NCBI GenBank assembly: GCA_030407315.1
Contig: JALQPE010002446.1
Location: 40,356-104,355, forward strand
DNA length: 64,000 nucleotides
From: Asparagopsis taxiformis
Lineage: Eukaryota > Rhodophyta > Florideophyceae > Bonnemaisoniales > Bonnemaisoniaceae
Direction of reading: 5' to 3'
The notes beneath the pieces were generated by a model. That model saw only the letters and a list, made by a program, of their open reading frames with translations. It ran no database searches and was not told the origin of the DNA. Positions within the stretch are counted from its first letter, which is position 1. Each line of letters opens with the position of its first letter. A program made the position numbers and the translations under genes. Positions 50,652 to 59,106 of this stretch are shown in pieces.

Positions 50652-51600
50652 GGTTATGGGCCCAGTACCATCCACGCGACCACGATCAACCCACCCACCA
50701 ACCCGCAACTAGCCACAACCATCACGGCGACCTCACTCTTATCACCAACATCACCATTACTAACCACTCAACCGAACGCGACTCACGTCGAGCGCGCTAC
50801 AACATCAACCGCTCACGCCAAATCACCCTCGATCGGCTCCCGATCGATCTCTATCATCAAACAATTTATCGAAACGAAATCAACACACTCCTTTCTCTCC
50901 GATGACATCCGCACCCAATCCTCCCCTCTCCGCTTCTTCCCACTTCCACAACCCTCACAGCCTGCACTTTTCTCCCCCGACCCCCTCCTATCCTTTAACA
51001 TTCCCCCACTCACAAATGACAATCTTATTCAGTGGTGCCACACGGTCGACAGCTACGCCACTCTGTACCACCTCACACCCTACATCGATGGACCCATACC
51101 AACCCCCCCGCAGACTGAACCATCTCGCACTACACACATCCGTAACCTCTCCCTGGAAGGCTTCTCATTCTACCAAACATATCCCCTTCCATCATCAAAA
51201 CAATCAGCCCCACAATCCTCAACAGTCCCATGCCAATCCTCTACAACTTCATCAAAGAAAAACTGTCCACCATACCACCCCACCAATCTGAAGCCAATCT
51301 ACGCCGCCAAGCAGCAACGCTAAAGCACGATCCTAACCGGCCTATTCAAGAATACATCGACAAGCACAACGAACTACGATCACTAATGCTGCAGTCTGCC
51401 TTCCCGCATATAGACGATGAGCAGACGACCGTGCAGTTCGTCACCGACGGCTTATATCATCTTCCAGAATGGGCACCCCTCCTACGAAACATTGCCAACT
51501 TCCATAATTTTCACCAAGGTCAACGCCCAACACTTGACCTCGTGTACAACATGCTAGTTGAGCACGAGAAAGCTACACCATCTCCCCATCACGCCCCCCC
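50625..51600 (+). pseudogene. Gag region of the copia element (frameshifted)
   Basis: The frame opens at ATG 50625 in the LTR (METTEASTTGYG) and reads through the PBS. A Ser/Thr/Pro-rich leader is followed by DNLIQWCHTVDSYATLYHLT (Gag core start). Between ~51140 and 51200 the sense frame switches, then continues as FIKEKLSTIPPHQ.. LRRQAATLKHDPNRPIQEYI.. WAPLLRNIANFHNF, a typical retrotransposon Gag helix bundle. A C7 run at 51593-51600 shifts the frame again. Gag would form the virus-like particle. Confidence 0.7.
50652..50665 (+). other. Primer-binding site, half initiator-tRNA type
   Basis: GGTTATGGGCCCAG directly follows the LTR with no gap. This is complementary to the anticodon-arm region of initiator tRNA-Met (CUGGGCCCAUAACC), the arrangement known from Drosophila copia, where a cleaved tRNA half primes minus-strand synthesis. 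It is not the 3'-end PBS (TGGTATCAGAGC-like) of plant copia elements. Confidence 0.8.
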
Positions 51601-53186
51601 TCCCTACACAATCTACCCAAGCAACCCTTCACCTCCCCAACACCATCACACGGCTATCACCCGCCTACACAGAGCATTGTTCGCCCACCGTATGTCAACC
51701 ACCAACACCGCACATATCGATCAAGACAGCAAAACACTACATCGATGCGAATTAACCCCAACACATATATACCTGCACCTTACGGACACCGAGGTCCATG
51801 GTGCACTCTACATGGATCCCGCACCCACGACACACACGAGTGTCACACAAAACGAGCTCTTCTTAGGCAACGAGCTCCAATCAAACCACCTCCCCAAGCA
51901 CAAGCCGCCCACCCATACGAATATTACCCACAACCACCAACTATGCAAAACAGACAAACCTATCCAGCCGAATATGCCAATTACAATTCACCCCCAGAAA
52001 TATACCAGTTGCCACCCACACCGCAGGACAACACCCCATCTATTCCTCCACCTGAATCCCCAGCAACAAGCACAATAAATACTCCCAATAGTTCAGCGTA
52101 CATACTTGACTCTGGAGCCGCCCCCACACACTTACAACTCCCACAACAGACGATGCATCCAACAAAACAGGCAACAATAACAGCATCAGGCCAACCATCC
52201 AAAATAACACACTCCGGACCAGCTATTATACCCGTCAACACACGACAATCCATTCATGTCCCAGAGGCAGTCACCATGCCAGATGCACGGTACAATCTAG
52301 TGTCTGTCAGCCAATTAGCCGACCAATATGACGTGATTTTCAGAAGTGACGCGGCCTACATCACCACTCAACTCCCGCCACCTCCCCACAGTGTAACGAT
52401 TGCAAAAGCTAAGCGCAAACGCAACCTGTATTTCCTCAACACCCAAACCCAAAAGCCCGGAACGAAACGCAAACGCGATCAAATACACATTCCACACACA
52501 TATGGAGTAAGAGCGCAACCCAAAGCCTCACTCAAGCGCACTGTAACACGGCCAAATTTAGCCCGATCCAACCCGCCACAAATCCAAAATCAATCCACAA
52601 CTCAGCAAACACGAACACAATCACAACGCTTCCATCCTGGCACAACCAAAACTAAGCCATTCAACATGTCAAAACCGCGCACGAAACCGCCTACGCCCAC
52701 GACCAAAACACTCCCGGCAAAACCACCTCAACCACCCATCACAACAACCCTCACAAAAGCAGCACCGTTACTATCAAAGCGTTCATCAACATCACCTCCC
52801 GCATCTCATCCACGTACGAACACAAACCAAACGCATGCACCACTTTACCCAACTCCACCCCCCACAGATAAGCGCCATCAATCATCCGCGTCACGGCAAA
52901 AACAAAATTCAACAAGTGCACCAATCACTCAACAAAAACTATTGCCTCGTACTCAAATCACCAAAACCATCTCAGACAAACCGCGAACGCAAAAACAAAC
53001 AACATTCGTCCCAACAACCATACCGCTTCCACAAGCAACTAAACAACCCACAGAAATCGTTCGCGCATATCATGACTGGCATATTCGCTTAGGTCATCTG
53101 CATCCTACACGTATACACCAACTTGCCAAACAAAAACTTGTGCAAGGACTCCCAACCATCCTCAACAACCCACCCCCAAAATTAAT
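51601..53186 (+). pseudogene. Zinc knuckle, protease and pre-integrase part of the copia polyprotein
   Basis: Open in one frame. WCTLHGSRTHDTHEC at about 51800-51844 is a CX2HX4HX4C knuckle variant that binds nucleic acid. YILDSGAAPTHL near 52099-52134 is the aspartic protease active site (DSGA). A long Lys/Pro/Thr/Gln-rich linker follows. Then HDWHIRLGHLHPTRIHQLAK at about 53071-53130 is the pre-integrase HH motif. The matching CxxC lies in the next frame (53187 onward), showing that the frame is broken between the two halves of one zinc-binding motif. Confidence 0.75.
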
Positions 53187-55709
53187 TGCTCAGGATGTGC
53201 TATTGGCAAACAAATATCGGCACCATTCCACACCCGGAACCGCCGTGCCTCACTTTGCTCCCATGTCCACACTCATATATGCGGCCCACTGCCTACAACA
53301 TCAGCACACAACAACCTCTACTTTGCAACCTTCGTAGATGAACACAGCCGTTTCTTGCAAGTATACACATCTTCCCACAAAGGCTCAGCCGCGGCCCACA
53401 TCAAAAACTACATCGCACGCATCCACTCAAATACTCCCCATCGTGTCACTGATATCACTATGGACAACGCAAAAGAGTACTTCACTCGCGACCTCCAAAC
53501 ATTCTACAATGAAAAAACCATCAACACACAACCAACAACACCTTATACTCCACAAGAGAACGCAATAGCCGAGCGAGTCAATCGTACCCTCATGGAAACA
53601 ATTAGAGCATTCTTACACACCACCAATCTCCCCTTCAAACTATGGGATTACGCACTTCACGCCGCAGTTGACTACTATAATCACGCGCCTCATTCAGCCC
53701 ATGGCCAACCACCTATCGCAATTTGGACCGGTGTCAAACCAGATATAAGCACACTACTTCCCTTCGGCCAATATGGCTACATCCACGACCGCAAACCACG
53801 CCGCAAACTAGAACCACGCGCGCAACTTGTGCAATACATAGGACGCCTCGACAATCGCCACTACCACGTGTACGACGCAAAAGCAGACACCATATCACGC
53901 TGTCGAGCGGCCGACTTTCAAGAATATGACCCAAACAAGGACCCAATTGTTACAATTCAACCGCACATCGCACCAACTGCCAACAATACTGAACAAAACG
54001 CCGCAACCACGGAATTTTCGACACCCACCACATTAGCACAAGCACGAACAGCCCCAGACTCTCTAGAATGGGAAAAATCATGGAACAAAGAACTAGACTC
54101 CCTCGAAAGTCGAGGCACCATAACATACATACCTCCATCACAGCTACCACCAAATACCAAGCTATTACCACTAAAATTCGTGCTACGCACCAAAACGGAC
54201 GAACAAGGTAACCCAATATCCCGAAAAACACGTTGTAACCTTCGCGGCGACCTACAACGCCCCCATGAACACTATGACCCAGACAACCTGTCATCACCTG
54301 TCGCTGACCGCGACGCGATTCGCTTGTCCCTGGCCCTCGCAGCCATGCACGGCTATGACGCTCACCACTGGGACCTAGACTCGGCCTTCTTACACGAGCC
54401 GTTCAACGACAACAATACCCTCTATACCTAACAACCACAACGATTCGATGGCAGCTTCAAATATCCAGGATACATAGGAAAGATCACCGGCAACATATAC
54501 GGAGCTCGCCAAGCTTGCCACATATTCACAAAAGGACTATCACGTCATCTGCGTCTACAAAATTTCACCCAGCTTTCAAGCGAAAGCTGCACTTATCATC
54601 TCACCAACCCAGACAACACATCACAATTTGTCTTCTGCGTCGTCACAATAGACGATTTCTTAGTCATCTCCAACAATTCCACGTTACGGCAACATGTCAA
54701 ACAACACATCCAATCGAAGTATTCACTCAAGGACTTGGGGCCCGTCCGCCACATTCTCGGTTGGAAAGTACATCGAGATCAAACAGGAATCTACATATCA
54801 CAGCCTGCATACATCAACAAACTCCTAACCCAATACAACCTCCAAACCGCCAAACCTTCCACCACACCCATAGCGTCTGACATTCTTGGCACACCGGAAA
54901 AAGAATCCAAGCCACTCGACACCAAAACACATAACTATAGCGCACTAATCGGCAGTCTGCGTTACTTAGCAGACTCCACAAGGCCCGATATAGCCTTCAT
55001 AACCGGATACTTAGGCAGATTTACACACTCACCCACACAATTTCACTGGCTAGCTGCTCAGCGAGTACTCAAATATCTAAGCGCGACCTCAAATACAGGC
55101 ATACACTATCAAAGCACACCGAACGAAACTTTATCCGCATACTCAGACAGCGATTTTGCTGCATGCACAACGACTCGTCTCTCGACCTCGGGGACTTTCA
55201 TAACTTACAACAAGTCACCGATTGCGTGGCAATCTAAACGACAGAAATCGATTGCCACCAGTACATGGGCAGCGGAATACATTGCTGCCTACCACACCGG
55301 CCAACAAATACTATGCCTACGGAATCTACTACAAGACTTGAAGCATCCTGAGACTACACCAACTATATTACGTATGGACAACGCCGGAGCCATAACTACA
55401 GCACAGACAGAACACCCCACACCAAAATCAAAACACATCGACGTCAAGTACCACTACCTAAAAGAGCTAATCGCGCGCGAACACGTCACACTCCAATACA
55501 TAAGTACCGAACTCAACGCTGCCGATATCCTCACCAAAACACTTAAACCGGCACAATTCAAGAACAAATTTCAACTTCTCCGGCTCTCACAGCCCACAGA
55601 CCGCGGCGACTGTCGGATGATCAACAACAAAACGCTCTGCAGCCAGCGAGAGCCTCCGCAGTCGGATGATCATAATGAATTACAGATACGAATTACACCA
55701 AACCAGTGA
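53187..55709 (+). pseudogene. Integrase, reverse transcriptase and RNase H part of the copia polyprotein
   Basis: One frame throughout. It starts at the integrase CSGCAIGK, continues through YFATFVDEHSRF, DITMDNAKEY and TPYTPQENAIAERVNRTLME (the D, D and E of the catalytic triad), then reverse transcriptase HHWDLDSAFLHEPF. A TAA at 54429-54431 falls between LYT and QPQRF. The active-site loop reads TIDDFLV, where most copia enzymes have YVDD or YLDD. RNase H (YSDSDFAAC.., KSIATSTWAAEYIA) and the HIDVKYHYLKELI end follow. The frame runs ~33 codons into the 3' LTR before stopping at 55709. Confidence 0.8.
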
Positions 55710-55779
55710 ACAGTATTTAAACCAACTCGACGACGCATAGAATCGATAGTAAATGGAAACAACAGAAGCATCAACAACA
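55611..55779 (+). repeat. 3' LTR (169 bp)
   Basis: Starts TGTCGGATGATCA and ends AACAACA. The motif GTCGGATGATCA occurs twice (55612-55623 and 55661-55672), 49 bp apart. The 5' LTR has only one, and the rest matches base for base. The difference is therefore exactly one repeat interval. Confidence 0.85.
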
Positions 55780-55784
55780 ATTTC
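55780..55784 (+). repeat. Target-site duplication, right (ATTTC)
   Basis: Exact copy of 50527-50531; see that entry. Confidence 0.9.
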
Positions 55785-56360
55785 CGAAGTTTATCATACA
55801 ACAATATGCCACCCATTTGTGAAAAGCATGAATTTTTATAGAAACAATAGAGAACGTCCAAAAAGTTCGAAATTGTCGTCACAGGCTGTCTTTTTGTGTG
55901 ACGCCGCATTTCCACCAGCGGACCCCGCCAATTCGAGAGGAAAGAATGATGCTCGGGCGATAGAAGCGCTCAGATGATTGGCTTACGACAACTCAGGAGA
56001 TACTAAAGTGAGACACAACCGGCAAATGTCATCAAAACGAGATTGACAACAAAGCTAGTCATACTTGGTGTCACATTGAATTGAAACGTGAAGTGCAAAG
56101 GCGATTTCAAATCTACGCAAAAGTTCGGTGCTAACGTAATATGTTTGAATGTACTCTTCAGGGAAGAGTCAGCTCCGACGGCTAGTAGCCGGTACGTCGC
56201 CATCATGTGACATGTGCACGAAGCTGTCCACAGATATTAAAGCAAATCACTTCGGCAAGTCGATATTCAACAAAACAAAAATGACTCAGACATCACTGTT
56301 CTGCGTGAGGTGTGCTCAGCGGGCGGGCTTTCGCAAGGCGGCCTGCCTACCGTCTGTGTT
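55785..56360. other. Spacer after the retrotransposon
   Basis: No gene supported. A plus-strand 81-codon frame (56149-56394) has no recognisable family. Confidence 0.35.
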
Positions 56361-56369
56361 TTCGGAAGT

Positions 56370-56482
56370 GGACGCGGACGTCCAGTCTCTCTAGTACGGG
56401 TCCTAGTCGGCCCCGAGATTTACTAGAACAAATGAACGTCCGCGTCCAAAAAAAAATAAAATTTTTTTGGATGCGGACGTCC
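56370..56482. repeat. Fold-back sequence with related inverted arms
   Basis: GAACGTCCGCGTCC followed by an A-run (about 56433-56456) faces a T-run followed by GGATGCGGACGTCC (about 56461-56482). The arms pair over ~21 nt with one or two mismatches around an A/T-only loop. A further copy, GGACGCGGACGTCC, stands at about 56372-56385, followed by tctctagtac as in the minisatellite unit. GGGTCCTAGT (about 56398-56407) is the inverse of ACTAGGACCC in the minisatellite. Confidence 0.7.
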
Positions 56483-56824
56483 ACTTTCTCTAGTACATAT
56501 GGCGGAATACTAGGACCCGACATCCACTTTCTCTAGTACATATGGCGGAATACTAGGACCCGACATCCACTTTCTCTAGTACATATGGCGGAATACTAGG
56601 ACCCGACATCCACTTTCTCTAGTACATATGGCGGAATACTAGGACCCGACATCCACTTTCTCTAGTACATATGGCGGAATACTAGGACCCGACATCCACT
56701 TTCTCTAGTACATATGGCGGAATACTAGGACCCGACATCCACTTTCTCTAGTACATATGGCGGAATAATAGGACCCGACATCCACTTTCTCTAGTACATA
56801 TGGCGGAATACTAGGACCCGACAT
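56481..56824 (+). repeat. 43-bp minisatellite, 8 copies
   Basis: Tandem units begin at 56481, 56524, 56567, 56610, 56653, 56696, 56739 and 56782, with a partial ninth. Each reads CCACTTTCTCTAGTACATAT and then GGCGGAATACTAGGACCCGACAT in near-perfect copies; one unit has a single change (aataata at ~56764). Each unit contains an inverted TAGTA..TACTA pair. Units abut without spacers. Confidence 0.93.
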
Positions 56825-56951
56825 CCAGTATACAATATATCAGCGAAAACCGGGAGGGAAGAAATTACAGCGGATGGTAAATTCAGGGCCCATATCGGAC
56901 CGTATTTTATTCTCTCATTTAGGAAACTGCTCGTATACAATACGTCTCTCT
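56825..56951. other. AT-rich spacer between repeat arrays
   Basis: Nothing recognisable. Confidence 0.3.
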
Positions 56952-57071
56952 AGAATAGGGAATACATATCTGGTCAGAATAGGAAATAAATACCCGGTTA
57001 GAATAGGAAATAAATACCCGGTTAGAATAGGAAATACGTATCCAGCCAGAATACAAAATACCTGTCAGCAT
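56952..57071 (+). repeat. 24-bp tandem repeat, 5 copies
   Basis: Units start at 56952, 56976, 57000, 57024 and 57048. Consensus AGAATAGGAAATAAATACCC plus GGTT; the middle units are near-identical and the outer ones diverged. The period is a multiple of three, so the frame 56874-57287 reads a repeated VRIGNKYP, but I see no other sign that it is coding. Confidence 0.85.
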
Positions 57072-57399
57072 ATCGTCGATCACCCATCTCCCTCACTATC
57101 GCGTTCTCCCTACCATCCGAACGCCATGCACCACCATCCGCACATACTGCAAGAACCCTCACGACCTAGATTACAAAAAATACGCTCCTTCCCAATACCA
57201 TCCCCGCTTTCCTCGACACCACCCCAGCCCATTAAATCATCAAGACATCAAACACGAACATGGTCAGCAAAATCTTACACCACTTGAAACGCACTCTCAC
57301 TTCTATCGTATGCCCCAAAATATACACATACCAGAAACACCTCACAGCTTCATTCCCCATCTTCCTACATCCCTTCTTCACTCTCCTTCAGTCCTGCCG

Positions 57400-58445
57400 T
57401 TCCTGCTTCACCACTCCTGCATCACATACACAACATCAGAATCAACCACAACAGTCAGACTCAAAAGCAACGCTTACCACGACAGATATCCTAGAAACTC
57501 CCTTACTTACCTCTCCGAGAGGATGACTGAATCATCCATCCTACACAAAATACAAACCATGATCCAAAAACCTTGCAATGAATAATCAAAGTCAGCAGTC
57601 CATATCTTCGCAAAACAAGTCTTGGTGCTCAGTAAAACTTACCTTCTGTCATCAACATTCCTGCATCATCTACACAACATCGGAATCAACCACAACAGTC
57701 AGACTCAAAACCAACCTTCCATCACAGCATACTTTCAAAACTCGCACACTTACCTTCGCTCCACACAATACACACCATGACTCAATAGGCTTCTAATGAA
57801 AAATATCGCATCAACGGAAATAGTCAGACTCAAAACCAACCTTCCCTCGCTGCTTACTTTCAAAACTCGCACACTTACCTTACCTGTTCCATCCTGCACA
57901 CAATAAAAACCATAAATCACGTAATCGTGTAGCCAAGAAAAGCAGTCAGCATTCCGCATCTTCGCACAACCGGTCTGGGCGCCCAATGTGACTTACCTTC
58001 CGTCATCACTATTCCTCCATCACCTACGCAACATCGGATTCAATCGCAACAGTCAGATTGAAAACCAACGTTTCCCTCGCTACATACCCTGAGAACTCGC
58101 AAATGTACCTCTCATCCATCCTACACACAATACAAACCATGATCCAAAAACCTTGCAATTAACAATAATCATAGTCAGCAGTCCATATCTTCGCAAAGCA
58201 CATCTTGGCACTCAATGAAACTTACCTTCCGTCATCAACATTCCTGCATCATCTACACAACATCGGAATCAACCACAACAGTCAGACTCAAAATCAACCT
58301 TCCCTCACAGCATACTTTCAAAACTTCACGTACCTCTCTTCCATCCTCCGCTCAATACACACCATCAGTCAACAGGCTTCCCATGAAAAATATCGCATCA
58401 ACGGAAATAGTCAGACTCAAAACCCACGCTTCCCTCAACGCATAC
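57400..58445 (+). repeat. Diverged complex repeats, about 1 kb
   Basis: A CTGCATCAYMTACACAACAT block followed by cggaatcaaccacaacagtc and agactcaaaac recurs at about 57417, 57661, 58015 (most diverged) and 58244. The 57661 and 58244 copies share several hundred bases at an offset of ~583 bp, including a second block (gaaaaatatcgcatcaacgg). Shorter agtcagactcaaaac units recur between. C/A-rich on the + strand, no coding potential seen. Confidence 0.75.
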
Positions 58446-58456
58446 CCTCGAGGGTA
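58443..58456. repeat. 14-bp perfect palindrome
   Basis: TACCCTCGAGGGTA, perfectly self-complementary, 15 bp before the longer palindrome. Confidence 0.85.
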
Positions 58457-58471
58457 GAGGATGGAACGAAG

Positions 58472-58509
58472 GTACGTGCGCGAATCTTGATCAAGATTCG
58501 CGCACGTAC
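58472..58509. repeat. 38-bp perfect palindrome
   Basis: The left arm GTACGTGCGCGAATCTTGA is followed immediately by its exact reverse complement, with no loop. As single-stranded RNA or DNA it would form a very stable hairpin. It sits at the right end of the complex repeats. Confidence 0.95.
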
Positions 58510-59106
58510 AAAGCAAAGTCGGTCAAAGAAGATCAGTCGGTGATGAGGGCGGAGTGGAGCCTGCGGCGTCGACCGGACAGCTTTCTGCGTCCGCTTAAGT
58601 CTTGCTGTGCATACTCGAAATCATCGCCGGCAGTGAGATTGAGTATGGCCCAAGCCATGGTCTCTGATTCCCCGAACAAAGAGATCCGGATCGAGAACAA
58701 CGAATATAAACATATAATCATATATATGAGAATCCATTTGCTTTCCTTACATGATCTGTGGCATATCCGCTGTAAAGCACATTCAGATTCCACGAAGTTT
58801 GGAAATAAAAAAGTTTATTATTACAAATGAATTAATTGAAAATTCATCTCCCAGGGCAGTCGTTCGTCCTTCCATGCACACGTTGCCAGCACGCAATGTG
58901 ATGTAACAGTTGGAAATGATTGAACTCTCGGTTAAATTCCACCGTTGGGATGTCAGCTGGAGTGAGCACAAAACTACTACCCAAAAAACTACGAACTCGT
59001 TACATTCCAAGTCTCGAAAGCACCACAAAAATAAAATTGGTCGCATCTGGACGGCACAGTCTCCCCTGTTCAGCTCGCAATCCTCCCTTTTGCGTCAAAA
59101 CTCGAC
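58510..59106. other. 5' flank of the transposase gene
   Basis: Two overlapping frames (58540-58830 plus and 58533-58793 minus) are not recognisable. The minus one (SLFGESETMAWAILNLTAG) could be a gene fragment. I could not identify a terminal inverted repeat of the following element here. Confidence 0.35.

Larger units (their letters stand above)
50532..55779 (+). mobile_element. Ty1/copia LTR retrotransposon, 5.25 kb, coding region broken
   Basis: Full-length insertion bounded by TG..CA LTRs and a 5-bp duplication. Order: 5' LTR, PBS, Gag, zinc knuckle, protease, integrase, reverse transcriptase, RNase H, 3' LTR. Integrase before reverse transcriptase defines copia. Base composition is strongly C/A-rich, unlike neighbouring genes. 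The frame changes at least three times (about 51140-51200; at a C7 run at 51593-51600; at C5/A4 runs near 53171-53186), and one TAA (54429-54431) interrupts the reverse transcriptase. I see no polypurine tract of the usual kind before the 3' LTR. Non-autonomous as read, unless the homopolymer shifts are sequencing errors. Confidence 0.95.

Noticed and set aside
53255..53337. Integrase frame end at 53337 as a true protein end
   Set aside because: The CxxC of the zinc motif and the catalytic core lie in the adjacent frame from 53187, so this is a frameshift tail.
55590..55610. Polypurine tract before the 3' LTR
   Set aside because: The sequence is mixed (gaccgcggcgac) with no purine run, so I do not annotate a tract although one is expected.
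56481..56824. Regularly spaced repeats that could suggest a CRISPR array
   Set aside because: Units abut with no unique spacers, and the host is eukaryotic; it is a minisatellite.
58533..58793. 86-codon minus-strand frame (GESETMAWAILNLTAG)
   Set aside because: Could be a gene fragment, but an equally long plus-strand frame overlaps it and no family is recognisable.
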